From Simiduia sp. 21SJ11W-1 (GTDB lineage Bacteria; Pseudomonadota; Gammaproteobacteria; Pseudomonadales; Cellvibrionaceae): a stretch of DNA of 64,000 nt. Below the pieces are notes generated by a model. It worked only from the letters and a program-made list of their open reading frames with translations. It had not been told where the DNA came from and ran no database searches. Made by a program: the position numbers and the translations under genes. Below are positions 8,909 through 17,553 of the stretch, one piece after another (position 1 is the stretch's first letter; every line of letters begins with the position of its first letter). Location of the stretch: the NCBI RefSeq assembly GCF_024138675.1, contig NZ_CP090959.1, positions 2,015,501 through 2,079,500 on the forward strand. Direction: 5' to 3'.

Positions 8909-9727
8909 TTAATCGGTGTTTCCCGCCTCGAGGTCCCGACGAAAGTCCGTCAGCAGCCGTTGCTGCTCCTCGGTCAAGGTCTTGCCTTGCAGCAAGTCGG
9001 GGCGCCTTAATGCAGTGCGCCCCAGTGCTTGCTGTAACCGCCAACGGCGGATTCTTTCATGGTCGCCGGAGGCTAACACCGCCGGCACCTTTAATGCTTG
9101 CTCGCCGTCGGTATAGACCTCTGGCCGCGTATAGTGAGGGCAATCCAGCAAGCCATCGGTAAAGCTGTCTTGCTCTGCCGATTGCTTGTGGCCAAGCACT
9201 CCGGGTATCAGGCGGGTAATTGCATCCACCATTACCATCGCACCCAGCTCGCCGCCACTCAGTACAAAATCGCCAATAGACCATTCGCTATCGACTTCGA
9301 GCGCTATAAAGCGTTCATCAACGCCTTCATAACGCCCGGCAACCAACACCAGATTGCGCTTTTTAACCGCAAAATCCTGCGCCGCTGCCTGATTAAACTG
9401 GCGCCCCTGAGGCGAGAGGTACACTACCTCAGCGTCACCACCGGCCCAGCCTTTGGCTGCGTTTACCGCATCGCGCAATGGCTGCACCATCATCACCATA
9501 CCGGGGCCGCCGCCATAGGGCCGCGCATCTACCGTTTGGTGCCTGTCGCTGGTGAAATCCCGCGGGTTCCAACAGCGCAAGGCGATGTGCCCTTGCGTAA
9601 TTGCCCGGCTGCTCACGCCATAATCTGCAATGGCATCGAACATTTCCGGAAACAAGGTAACCAGTGCTATGCGCAATGGCTCTAGCTGTTCGGCCTGCGG
9701 CTGCTCTGCTGCCTCTGGCGGCGTCAC
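8909..9727 (-). CDS. trmD: tRNA (guanine-N1-)-methyltransferase
   Basis: A SPOUT-family enzyme that makes m1G37 in tRNAs to prevent +1 frameshifting. The AdoMet trefoil knot is represented by [15 protein letters not shown] and [36 protein letters not shown] is also diagnostic. The open frame (272 residues, GTG at 9727) carries about 17 extra N-terminal residues before [13 protein letters not shown], so the true start may be a TTG inside that stretch. One base separates it from rimM. Third gene of the rpsP operon. Confidence 0.95.
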   Translation of the reverse strand: MTPPEAAEQPQAEQLEPLRIALVTLFPEMFDAIADYGVSSRAITQGHIALRCWNPRDFTSDRHQTVDARPYGGGPGMVMMVQPLRDAVNAAKGWAGGDAEVVYLSPQGRQFNQAAAQDFAVKKRNLVLVAGRYEGVDERFIALEVDSEWSIGDFVLSGGELGAMVMVDAITRLIPGVLGHKQSAEQDSFTDGLLDCPHYTRPEVYTDGEQALKVPAVLASGDHERIRRWRLQQALGRTALRRPDLLQGKTLTEEQQRLLTDFRRDLEAGNTD

Positions 9728-9728
9728 G

Positions 9729-10268
9729 TTAAAACGCCGGATCCCAGTCGACCCACATAGTGCCGGCTGCCAAATCTATCTGCCTGACGAACTGCTCTGG
9801 CACGTAAGGCACCAGTCGCTCGCGGTCATCCAGGCTACCTTCGCAGGGCTTTACCACCACTACGTCGTTGGCACCGGTTTCCAGCAGGTGGCTCACCTGC
9901 CCAAGCTTGTACTCCCCACCTTCAAACAAGCTGACAACGTGCAACCCCTCCAGCTCGTGCCAATAAAACTCATCGGCGGCAAGTTCGGGCAGCTGGTCGC
10001 GCTCCACACTGATGGTGACTTTGGCCAGGGTTTCAGCCTCTGTACGGTCATCAATGCCTTTAAAATGGGCAATAAATCCTTTGCCGTGGGGCTGAAATTC
10101 ATCAACCTCCATCGCTTTCACACCGTGCTTGGTTTTTAACCACCAAGGGGAATAAGAGGCGATGTTTTCCGGCGGTTCAGTATCAGAATGGACTTTCACC
10201 CAACCCTTGATACCGAATACCGAGGTAATACGACCAACGTCAATTAAGTTTGACCGTTTCTGGGTCAT
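9729..10268 (-). CDS. rimM: Ribosome maturation factor RimM
   Basis: A 179-residue 16S rRNA processing factor that binds S19 and helps form the 30S head. The N-terminal RimM domain has [26 protein letters not shown]. The C-terminal PRC-barrel-like domain has [23 protein letters not shown] and [14 protein letters not shown]. Normal family length. Sits 27 bp after rpsP and 1 bp before trmD. Confidence 0.96.
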   Translation of the reverse strand: MTQKRSNLIDVGRITSVFGIKGWVKVHSDTEPPENIASYSPWWLKTKHGVKAMEVDEFQPHGKGFIAHFKGIDDRTEAETLAKVTISVERDQLPELAADEFYWHELEGLHVVSLFEGGEYKLGQVSHLLETGANDVVVVKPCEGSLDDRERLVPYVPEQFVRQIDLAAGTMWVDWDPAF

Positions 10269-10295
10269 TGTCGGCCGTACCTCAGCGCTGCAAAA

Positions 10296-10541
10296 TTAAG
10301 CAGCTGATGCTTCTTTCAGCAGAGAGGCTACACGCTCGCTCAGCTGTGCACCCTGACCAACCCAGTGCTCTACGCGCTCTTGATCGATACGCAGACGCTC
10401 TTCCTGGCCACGCGCTGACGGGTTAAAGAAACCTACGCGCTCAAGGTAGCGGCCATCACGAGAGTTACGGCTGTTGGTTACGGTCAAGTGATAAAACGGG
10501 CGCTTCTTAGAGCCACCACGAGATAAACGAATGCTTACCAT
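10296..10541 (-). CDS. rpsP: 30S ribosomal protein S16
   Basis: An 81-residue 30S protein, [21 protein letters not shown] at the N-terminus and then [10 protein letters not shown]. First gene of rpsP-rimM-trmD-rplS. The ATG at 10541 is preceded by AGGAAGAAG. The 203-bp gap to ffh holds a possible -10 box (TAGAAT on the minus strand, 10642-10637) with a GC-rich discriminator, as expected for a growth-rate-regulated operon, but no convincing -35. Confidence 0.97.
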   Translation of the reverse strand: MVSIRLSRGGSKKRPFYHLTVTNSRNSRDGRYLERVGFFNPSARGQEERLRIDQERVEHWVGQGAQLSERVASLLKEASAA

Positions 10542-10744
10542 GTAAGTCTTCTTCCTGTTGTTAAATTTGTGCCAGCGTTATGCCTGCACCACTACATCTA
10601 GCAAGATTGCAGACACAGGCCTGCGAAAGGCGCGGTATTCTAGGGTAAAAAATCCTGCCTGTATAGGCATTTACCCCCCAAAATACCGCCGAAGCCCGCG
10701 AATTTTGCGGGCCCCAGCCAATAAATACGCTTTTTAGCGAGATA

Positions 10745-12124
10745 TTAGCGAAAACCACCCGGTGGCAAACCACCCATACCGCCGGGCATCATGCCACCCA
10801 GGCCGCGCATCATCTTGTTCATGCCGCCGCCTTTCATCTTTTTCATCATCTTGGACATCTGCTTATGCTGCTTGAGCAGGCGGTTGAGATCCTGAATCTC
10901 GGTACCTGAGCCGGCGGTAATGCGGCGTTTGCGCGAGCCGTTCAGCAGCTCTGGGTTGCGGCGCTCGCCGGGGGTCATGGAGCTTATTATGGCGTCCATC
11001 TGCTTGAACTGCTTGGTCATGTCGGCCTGCTGCGCCATTTGTGCCACATTGCCCATACCGGGCAGCTTTTCGAGCATGGAGCCCAGGCCGCCCATATTTT
11101 GCATCTGTTGCAGTTGATCGCGCAGGTCTTCCAGGTCGAAACCCTTGCCCTTGCTCACCTTGTTAACCAGCTTCTCGGCCTTGGCCTTATCAATGGTTTG
11201 CTCGGCCTGCTCGATGAGCGACATCAAATCGCCCATACCAAGTATGCGTGAGGCGATGCGGTCTGGGTGGAAGGGCTCCAGGGCATCCACCTTTTCACCC
11301 ATGCCTAAGAACTTAATGGGTTTGCCGGTTACTTCACGCACAGACAGCGCGGCACCGCCACGGGCATCGCCGTCGGCTTTGGTGAGTATCACACCGGTAA
11401 GCGGCAAGGCTTCATTAAAGGCACGCGCCGTGTTTACGGCGTCTTGGCCGATCATGGCATCAATAACAAACAGGGTTTCAACCGGGTTGATGGCCTTGTG
11501 CAGCCCCTGGATCTCCTCCATGAGCGCGTTATCTATATGCAGGCGGCCGGCGGTATCCACAATCACCACATCGCAAAACTGCTTTTTCGCATGGGCAATG
11601 GCGGCCTCGGCGATGGCCACAGGCTTTTGGTCTGCAGAGGACGGAAAGAATTCCACCTCCACTTCGGCTGCCAGGGTTTCCAGCTGCTTGATGGCTGCCG
11701 GGCGATAGATGTCGGCACTGACCACCAGCACCTTTTTCTTTTCACGATTTTTCAGAAACCGGGCAAGCTTGGCCACAGAGGTGGTTTTACCGGCACCCTG
11801 CAGGCCTGCCATCAACACTACAGCTGGCGGCTGCTGGGCAAGATTCAGCGATTCATTGGCCTGCCCCATTAACTCAACAAGTTCAGCCTGGACGATTTTC
11901 AAAAACTGCTGGCCGGGGTTAAGGGCGCGGGCAACCTCTACGCCCACGGCGCGCTTGCGCACCTTTTCCACAAACCCTTTCACCACGGGCAGGGCTACGT
12001 CTGCCTCTAGCAGCGCCTTGCGCACTTCGCGCAGCGTGTCTTTGATATTGTCATCGTTCAGGCGCGCCTTACCGGTAATGGCACGCAACGATTTTGAGAG
12101 TCGTTCTGTTAAATTATCAAACAT
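10745..12124 (-). CDS. ffh: Signal recognition particle protein Ffh (SRP54)
   Basis: A 459-residue GTPase that, with 4.5S RNA, targets nascent inner-membrane proteins to FtsY. N domain to about residue 90. G domain with GLQGAGKTT at 107-115, VDTAGR, and TKADGDARGG. The Met-rich M domain holds QFKQMDAIISSM, then RKRRITAGSGTEIQDLNRLL for signal-peptide and RNA binding, and ends in a Gly-Met tail. Divergent from ypjD. The 4.5S RNA gene is not in the window. Confidence 0.97.
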   Translation of the reverse strand: MFDNLTERLSKSLRAITGKARLNDDNIKDTLREVRKALLEADVALPVVKGFVEKVRKRAVGVEVARALNPGQQFLKIVQAELVELMGQANESLNLAQQPPAVVLMAGLQGAGKTTSVAKLARFLKNREKKKVLVVSADIYRPAAIKQLETLAAEVEVEFFPSSADQKPVAIAEAAIAHAKKQFCDVVIVDTAGRLHIDNALMEEIQGLHKAINPVETLFVIDAMIGQDAVNTARAFNEALPLTGVILTKADGDARGGAALSVREVTGKPIKFLGMGEKVDALEPFHPDRIASRILGMGDLMSLIEQAEQTIDKAKAEKLVNKVSKGKGFDLEDLRDQLQQMQNMGGLGSMLEKLPGMGNVAQMAQQADMTKQFKQMDAIISSMTPGERRNPELLNGSRKRRITAGSGTEIQDLNRLLKQHKQMSKMMKKMKGGGMNKMMRGLGGMMPGGMGGLPPGGFR

Positions 12125-12306
12125 CGTGCAGATTCTTCAGTTTGCGGTATGTCGCCGGCGCCGTGCCGACGTTGAAAAGGCGGGCAGTATAGCTTAACGG
12201 CGCAGGCGGCCCAAGTGATCTGCCGACAATATCAAAGGCCCAGCAAAATCTTCAATTTCCAGCGCCGCTATGACACACTGCGCCCATCTCCGGTGGGTGA
12301 AACTGC

Positions 12307-13125
12307 ATGTCAAATGGAATTTCTATGTACGCGCTAGCCATGAATCTGGCAGCTGTGGCTGTTTACCTGGCGGCCAGCGGCTATCTGGTTGCCCTGTTGC
12401 GCCAACGCCAAGCCCTGCAAGGCCCCTGGGTGCAGGCCTTGGCGTTTTGCGCAGTTGCCTTTCATTGGTATGGCCTCTATCCGCTGCTCTTTGCAGAGGC
12501 GGGCGTTAATTTCAGCTTTTTCGCCACCGCCAGCCTGATTTTTGCGGCCATCAATAGCCTGCTGCTACTTTCTGGCCTTAAAAAGCCGGTACACACCCTG
12601 TATTTACTGCTTATGCCCCTTTCGGCACTGAGTATAGTGGCGCTCATAGCGTTTCATGAGCCCGCCCACTTCACGCCTTTGGCCAGCGGTGTTGCTGTAC
12701 ATGTGGTGCTAAGCCTGCTCGCCTATAGCCTGCTCACCATTGCCACAGCCCAGGCTCTGGTGCTCGCGTTTCAGACCCACCAGCTTAAAAACCACCACAC
12801 CGCGGGTGCCGTGCGTATTTTACCGCCCCTACAAACCATGGAAGGCCTGCTGTTTGATATGCTCTGGCTGGGCTTTGCCCTGTTGAGCGCCTCACTGATT
12901 TCAGGCCTGACCTTTGTGGAAGATTTGCTGGCACAACATTTGGCGCATAAAACGGTATTTTCGATTCTGGCCTGGTTTATATATGCCGCACTTTTGGCGG
13001 GCAGGCACTTTTTGGGCTGGCGCGGGCACCTGGCCATCCGCTTTACGCTGGGTGGGTTTGCGGCACTTATGCTGGCCTATTTTGGCAGCAAATTCGTCCT
13101 GGAGCTGGTGCTGGGCGTGGCATAG
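12307..13125 (+). CDS. Inner-membrane cytochrome c assembly-like protein YpjD (CcsA/CcmC family)
   Basis: A 272-residue polytopic membrane protein with about eight hydrophobic segments starting at residue 8. It belongs to the CcsA/YpjD branch of the haem-handling family: conserved histidines occur in AFCAVAFHWYGLYPL, in VAVHVVLSLLAYSLLT and in GRHFLGWRGHLAIRF. It is normally found divergent from ffh and upstream of a corB gene, as here. A true cytochrome c maturation role is unproven for YpjD; a general role in membrane haem or metal handling is possible. Confidence 0.85.
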   Translation: MSNGISMYALAMNLAAVAVYLAASGYLVALLRQRQALQGPWVQALAFCAVAFHWYGLYPLLFAEAGVNFSFFATASLIFAAINSLLLLSGLKKPVHTLYLLLMPLSALSIVALIAFHEPAHFTPLASGVAVHVVLSLLAYSLLTIATAQALVLAFQTHQLKNHHTAGAVRILPPLQTMEGLLFDMLWLGFALLSASLISGLTFVEDLLAQHLAHKTVFSILAWFIYAALLAGRHFLGWRGHLAIRFTLGGFAALMLAYFGSKFVLELVLGVA

Positions 13126-13197
13126 TAATGCAGGATTTGCCATGCTGGCCCTTCTGCTGCAAGATACGCGCTTTATAGACCTAGGGACCACCCTTTC

Positions 13198-14478
13198 TTG
13201 AACGACATACCCCTTAGCCTGCTGTTTTCATGCCTGGCAGGCTTGATTCTACTTTCAGCGTTTTTCTCATCTTCCGAAACCGGAATGATGTCTTTGAATC
13301 GTTACCGCCTGAAGCACCTGGTGAACAAGAAGCACCGCGGCGCCCTGCGCGCATCGGAGCTGCTAAGCCGGCCAGACAGGCTGATTGGCGTGATTCTTAT
13401 CGGTAACAATTTGGTAAACGCCGCCGCCGCCACCATTGCCACCCTGATTGCCACCCAGCTGTTTGGCGATGTAGGCTTGGCCATTGCGCCCATTGCACTG
13501 ACGCTACTGCTGCTGGTGTTTGCCGAAGTTACGCCAAAAACTGTGGCCGCCTTACACCCGGAGCGCATCGCCTTCCCGGCGAGCCTGCTGCTTAAGCCGC
13601 TGCTCTGGTTGTTTTACCCTATTGTTATCGTGGTTAACGTGATGTCTAACGCCCTCGCGCGGATTTTTGGTGTAAACCCCGAGGCCCACAACACCAACGA
13701 ACATTTGCACCCGGACGAGCTGCGTACGGTTGTGGATGAAGCCGGCGACCTGATTCCCGACCAGCACCAGGGCATGCTGCTGAATGTGCTTGATCTCGGC
13801 AAAGCCACCGTGGAAGACATCATGGTGCCGCGCAATGACGTGGTGGGGCTCAACCTCGAAGACGACATCCCCACCCTGCTGCGCCAGATTCGCACCAGTG
13901 AGTACACCCGCCTGCCCGTGTATGAAGGCGACATCAACAATGTGGTGGGCACGCTGCATTTACGCAACGCCGCGCGCTTTATTTTTGGCGACGACAGCAC
14001 CATTACCCATGCCGACATTCGCAGATTCTGCCGCAAGCCCTACTTTGTGCCCGAGTCCACACCGCTGCACACCCAGCTTTTGCACTACCAGAAAGAAAAG
14101 CGCCGCATGGCGTTTGTGGTTGATGAATACGGCGATGTGCAAGGCATTATCACCCTTGAAGACCTGCTGGAAGAGATTGTGGGTGACTTCACCACCAATC
14201 GTGCAGAAGAACTGGGCGAAGAGATATCCAACCTGGGCGACGGCTGGTATGTGATTGATGGCAGCGCCTCATTGCGTGATGTTAACCGCGAACTGGAGTG
14301 GGATCTGCCCACCGATGAGGCCAAAACCATCAATGGCCTATTGGTAGATACCTTTCAGGGCGTGCCCGAATGCGCCATGAGCCTGACCCTGCGCAACTAC
14401 CGCTTTGAAGTGGTAGAAACCTCAAGCAAGATGATCGAAAGGGTAAAGGCCACGCGCCTGCCGGATCTCGACGACTGA
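13198..14478 (+). CDS. corB: HlyC/CorC-family transporter with CNNM and CBS domains (CorB/YfjD)
   Basis: A 426-residue inner-membrane protein of the CNNM family linked to Mg2+/Co2+ efflux. The N-terminal CNNM/DUF21 domain (about 1-190) has AFFSSSETGMMSLNRYRLKHL and GNNLVNAAAATIATL. A CBS pair follows (VEDIMVPRNDVVGLNLED to FVVDEYGDVQGIITLEDLLEEIVGDF), then a C-terminal CorC_HlyC domain (GWYVIDGSASLRDVNREL). The start is TTG at 13198; it fits the family N-terminus but has only a weak AGGGA upstream. Follows ypjD by 72 bp, likely the same operon. Confidence 0.92.
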   Translation: MNDIPLSLLFSCLAGLILLSAFFSSSETGMMSLNRYRLKHLVNKKHRGALRASELLSRPDRLIGVILIGNNLVNAAAATIATLIATQLFGDVGLAIAPIALTLLLLVFAEVTPKTVAALHPERIAFPASLLLKPLLWLFYPIVIVVNVMSNALARIFGVNPEAHNTNEHLHPDELRTVVDEAGDLIPDQHQGMLLNVLDLGKATVEDIMVPRNDVVGLNLEDDIPTLLRQIRTSEYTRLPVYEGDINNVVGTLHLRNAARFIFGDDSTITHADIRRFCRKPYFVPESTPLHTQLLHYQKEKRRMAFVVDEYGDVQGIITLEDLLEEIVGDFTTNRAEELGEEISNLGDGWYVIDGSASLRDVNRELEWDLPTDEAKTINGLLVDTFQGVPECAMSLTLRNYRFEVVETSSKMIERVKATRLPDLDD

Positions 14479-14509
14479 CACCAAAACCACTAAGTCCACA
14501 CCACACGGC

Positions 14510-14704
14510 CTAGGCAAAAGGGTTATCCGCCCGGGCCCGCTCGCGCGCCAGGCGCACCACAGTGCGCTGCTCATCCGGGTTCATACGCGACCAACGGCTA
14601 ATCTCTTGGCCCGTGCGAAAGCAGCCCACACACACATCGGCCTCGTTCAGTGCACACACCGATGTACATGGCGATTTAACGCGCTCACGGGGCTGATTGG
14701 TCAT
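14510..14704 (-). CDS. DUF1289 domain-containing small protein
   Basis: A 64-residue cysteine-rich protein: SPCTSVCALNEADVCVGCFRT holds four Cys (CxxxC, CxxC), followed by EISRWSRMNPDEQRTVVRLARERAR. This is the DUF1289 pattern, likely binding a metal; function unknown. Its ATG overlaps the TGA of the gamma carbonic anhydrase gene (ATGA), so the two are translationally coupled. Confidence 0.88.
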   Translation of the reverse strand: MTNQPRERVKSPCTSVCALNEADVCVGCFRTGQEISRWSRMNPDEQRTVVRLARERARADNPFA

Positions 14705-15246
14705 TCGACCACCTCAAGCTTACTCACCTCTTCAAGCGAATCACGGTAGCGCTTGGCATGGCGTACGTAGATGTTGGCGCTTTCGCTCAGCATGCTGGCT
14801 ACATCCTCCCCCAGGGTGCGAATCACCTTGGCGGGGCTGCCTACCACCAGGCTGTTATCGGGTATCTCCATGCCTTCGGTTATCAGCGCGTTCGCACCAA
14901 CAATGCAGTTGCGGCCAATTTTCGCCCGATTTAACACCACCGCACCTATGCCCACCAAAGTGTTACTGCCCACCTCACAGCCGTGCAGCATGGCATTGTG
15001 GCCCACGGTGACATCATCACCCAGCACTAACGGCAGGCCGGGATCTGTGTGCAGTACGGCGCCATCTTGCACATTGGTTCGCTCACCCAAGGTAATCTGG
15101 GCGTTGTCTGCGCGAATAACAGCATTGAACCAAACGCTTGCGTGGTTTTTCAGCAACACCTGCCCAATAAGCGTGGCATTTTCGGCAACAAAGTGCCCTT
15201 CGCCTTCGCATTTGGGGGCATGGTCACCAAGTTTATAGAGGGTCAT
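14701..15246 (-). CDS. Gamma carbonic anhydrase family protein (YrdA-like)
   Basis: A 181-residue left-handed beta-helix protein with hexapeptide repeats. Metal-ligand region: DPGLPLVLGDDVTVGHNAMLHGCEVG with histidines placed as in gamma carbonic anhydrases. VGIGAVVLNRAKIGRNCIVGANALITEG continues the helix. YrdA/PaaY-type proteins form trimers and bind zinc; some have weak anhydrase or thioesterase activity. Cotranscribed with the DUF1289 gene (4-bp overlap). Confidence 0.9.
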   Translation of the reverse strand: MTLYKLGDHAPKCEGEGHFVAENATLIGQVLLKNHASVWFNAVIRADNAQITLGERTNVQDGAVLHTDPGLPLVLGDDVTVGHNAMLHGCEVGSNTLVGIGAVVLNRAKIGRNCIVGANALITEGMEIPDNSLVVGSPAKVIRTLGEDVASMLSESANIYVRHAKRYRDSLEEVSKLEVVE

Positions 15247-15288
15247 GTGAAATCCTAATGATGTTTATTGTTCTGAAAAGCAATCCCG

Positions 15289-15888
15289 CTAATAGCGGCG
15301 CTCTGGCGCGCTAGGGTGCAGCCTGCCTATGCGGGCATCCAGGGTTTTGTTGAGCAGATCCACCAGCATGCCCGCAGTAAATCCCCAAATTTCGAACTCC
15401 CCGAACTGGTAGGCCGGTGCCCACTGCTCAACGCCGTCGCGGGTGAATACATCTGTGCGAAGCCTTGGGTCTTGCAGAAAGAATGACACAGGCACCTTAA
15501 ACACGGCGTCCAGCTCATCTGGGCTGGCTGTTAGAGGTAAATCCGGGCTAATCACACCCACCACCGGCTGCACGCGGATACCGCCTCTGGCATAACGCGA
15601 ACGCCAAGTACCTAACACCTCTACATTCTCGGGCGCCAGCCCCACCTCTTCGTGCGCCTCGCGCAGGGCGGTGTCTGCCAGGGTTTCATCGCCGGGTTCC
15701 CACCAGCCGCCTGGGAAAGACACCTCGCCCGAATGGCGCTTGAGGTGTGTTGAGCGTAGCGTGAGCAATACCTGTGGGTCTGCCTCGCGGGTGAGTGCAA
15801 TCAACACCGCGGCCTGCCTGGGGTGGGTTTCAGGTAAATCCAAACTGTAGGAGAAATGGTCAAGAAGAGCGGAAAGCTTCTGCAACAT
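15289..15888 (-). CDS. Nudix hydrolase, CoA pyrophosphatase type (NudL/YeaB)
   Basis: A 199-residue Nudix protein. The Nudix box is GGWWEPGDETLADTALREAHEEVGL (REAHEEVG core), preceded by LTLRSTHLKRHSGEVSFPGG, which is characteristic of the CoA-pyrophosphatase subfamily that cleaves CoA to phosphopantetheine and 3',5'-ADP. The ATG at 15888 has AGGTAG upstream. Lies 42 bp upstream of the carbonic anhydrase gene's neighbour region on the same strand. Confidence 0.88.
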   Translation of the reverse strand: MLQKLSALLDHFSYSLDLPETHPRQAAVLIALTREADPQVLLTLRSTHLKRHSGEVSFPGGWWEPGDETLADTALREAHEEVGLAPENVEVLGTWRSRYARGGIRVQPVVGVISPDLPLTASPDELDAVFKVPVSFFLQDPRLRTDVFTRDGVEQWAPAYQFGEFEIWGFTAGMLVDLLNKTLDARIGRLHPSAPERRY

Positions 15889-15990
15889 AAGGCTACCTCA
15901 GGCGGCATTATAGCCAGAATGATGGACCTGTGAAGGCAGAAACCGCGCCCTAATCTGGTAAACTAGGCTTTTGCATAACCGAGCAGCACC

Positions 15991-16302
15991 ATGCAATTGC
16001 CAGACTTTGACGAGCTGTTAAAGCTTGCCGAGAGCCAACCAGAAGCACTTGAAGCCCTGCGCCAACAGCATATTCAGGCGCTGCTGGATGAATCCAGCCC
16101 CAAATTGCGCCGCCGCCTGCAAGGGCTGCAGTTCCAGATCGACGGCCTAAGGCGCAGCCAGCAACACCCGCTGGGCGCGTGCATTAAAATTTCGAACCTT
16201 ATGAATGAGTCGGTACACAGCCTGCTTTTGCAAATTAATGATTTAGCCGATGACGCACCGCGACTAAACGCGGTAGTGCTGCCTTTCAAACCCAGGACAT
16301 AG
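15991..16302 (+). CDS. DUF3135-like small protein
   Basis: A 103-residue cytoplasmic protein beginning MQLPDFDELLKLAESQPEALEALRQ and rich in Gln, Arg and Leu, predicted helical. It contains LQGLQFQIDGLRRSQQHPLGACIKIS, resembling DUF3135 proteins of gammaproteobacteria. Function unknown. It ends 4 bp before the zinc-ribbon Nudix gene, so the two form an operon. Confidence 0.75.
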   Translation: MQLPDFDELLKLAESQPEALEALRQQHIQALLDESSPKLRRRLQGLQFQIDGLRRSQQHPLGACIKISNLMNESVHSLLLQINDLADDAPRLNAVVLPFKPRT

Positions 16303-16306
16303 CCCC

Positions 16307-16843
16307 ATGAACTTTTGCAGCCAATGCGGCGCCGGTGTTGCATTGATTATTCCCGAAGGCGACAACCGCGAGCGCCATGTGTGTGGCGACTGCAGCACCA
16401 TCCACTACCAAAACCCCCGCATCATTACCGGCACCCTGCCAGTACACGAAGATAAGGTTTTACTGTGTAAACGCGCCATTGAGCCGCGCTACGGGTTATG
16501 GACGCTACCGGCAGGCTTTATGGAAAATGGCGAAACCACCGAGCAAGGCGCCACGCGTGAAACCTGGGAAGAAGCCAGCGCCAACATTGAAAACCTGACG
16601 CTTTATACGCTGTTTAATTTACCCTACATCAATCAGGTGTACTTTTTTTACAGGGCAAACCTTAGCGACCTCAATTTTGGCCCGGGCACAGAGTCTTTGG
16701 AAGTTGGATTGTTTAGTGAAGACGAAATACCCTGGGAGGAGCTTGCCTTTCCGGTGATTACCCGCACACTGCAGTTGTATTTTGATGACCGTAACACAGG
16801 CCACTTCCCGGTGCGCTCGGAAGACATTTTGCGCAGACGCTAG
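16307..16843 (+). CDS. Nudix hydrolase with N-terminal zinc ribbon
   Basis: A 178-residue protein: an N-terminal CSQCG...CGDC zinc ribbon (residues 4-29) is followed by a Nudix domain with box GFMENGETTEQGATRETWEEASA. FxYxNPRxI (HYQNPRIITG) and LWTLPAGF are common to this ADP-ribose/NAD-type Nudix group. Substrate not predictable. The residues after the box (about 95-150) include NLPYINQVYFFYRA, probably shaping substrate choice. Downstream partner of the DUF3135-like gene. Confidence 0.87.
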   Translation: MNFCSQCGAGVALIIPEGDNRERHVCGDCSTIHYQNPRIITGTLPVHEDKVLLCKRAIEPRYGLWTLPAGFMENGETTEQGATRETWEEASANIENLTLYTLFNLPYINQVYFFYRANLSDLNFGPGTESLEVGLFSEDEIPWEELAFPVITRTLQLYFDDRNTGHFPVRSEDILRRR

Positions 16844-16915
16844 GTGTTTTAAAATGCGAAAGCAACAGAACTAAAAACCAGAAAAGCTGAAAACTGAAAA
16901 CAAAAACTTTTTCAG

Positions 16916-17239
16916 CTATTTAAATTGCCGGGCATCCACCAGCGCCACAAGATCAAAGGCGGGCTCCTCATAGGGGTGCGCATTGCGCAGTGCCTTTATC
17001 ACCGCGCTGGCAAACTGCGGCGCCACCAGCATTTCTACCCGGTATTCGGCAACGTGTGTAAGCTCGCCCACAGCACCAATAAAGGGCTGGGCGTCCTGCG
17101 CAGGCTTAAATTGGCCTTGGCCAGGCACCTGCCAACAACAGCACTCGTAATCCCCCTGCCTGCCGGCGCCCGCGTCAAACAGCGCGCGCTTGACTACTTC
17201 CAGGTGCGACTCGGGAATATATACACACAACTTAAACAT
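16916..17239 (-). CDS. NIF3/CutA-like small protein (YqfO N-terminal type)
   Basis: A 107-residue protein, MFKLCVYIPESHLEVVKRALFDAGAG at the start, then YECCCWQVPGQGQF and ALRNAHPYEEPAFDLVAL. This is the trimerisation module seen in the middle of NIF3/YqfO proteins, present here alone as in many proteobacteria; related in fold to CutA. ATG at 17239 with GGAG eight bases upstream; a longer frame to 17332 lacks support. Function unknown. A short AT-rich hairpin (16885-16917) overlaps its stop codon. Confidence 0.85.
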   Translation of the reverse strand: MFKLCVYIPESHLEVVKRALFDAGAGRQGDYECCCWQVPGQGQFKPAQDAQPFIGAVGELTHVAEYRVEMLVAPQFASAVIKALRNAHPYEEPAFDLVALVDARQFK

Positions 17240-17553
17240 TACCAACTCCGTACATTGCCACCTGCGGCCTGCCTTAAAATTTTGCTGAATACCGGGGAGT
17301 GTGGATACTGGCGAACTTGAGTGCTTGAGCAAACCTCATAAGAACGCAGCGCCTGGCGATTCAGTATCACTACCAGGCTTGGCATGGCTTGGCTTGGCTT
17401 TGGCTTGGAAAGATAAATTAAAAATGCCTATCAAGGCACGCTTGCTTGCCAGCGAGCCAGCAGGCAACCAGTTACTTCCTAACCACTTACCGCGACACCA
17501 GCTACCTCGAAACTCGTTATCTCGAAACTCATTATCTCGAAAATAGTCACTTA
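17240..17553. repeat. 314-bp intergenic region with two simple-repeat tracts
   Basis: No convincing gene. It holds a GGCTT-type direct-repeat tract (17376-17408) and a 15-bp tandem unit CTCGAAACTCRTTAT (17506-17520 and 17521-17535, plus a partial third copy). These sit between the minus-strand NIF3-like gene and the 3' end of the serC-like gene. The 81-codon plus-strand frame here owes its low-complexity LPRNSLSR sequence to the repeats and is not called. Confidence 0.7.

Noticed and set aside
9098-9685. 195-codon plus-strand frame inside trmD
   Set aside because: Antisense shadow; trmD is certain and this frame has no family features.
10694-10712. Hairpin-like GCCCGC/GCGGGC after ffh
   Set aside because: Stem of only six base pairs and no T run on either strand.
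17301-17546. 81-codon plus-strand frame
   Set aside because: Low complexity from local tandem repeats; no start signal or family.
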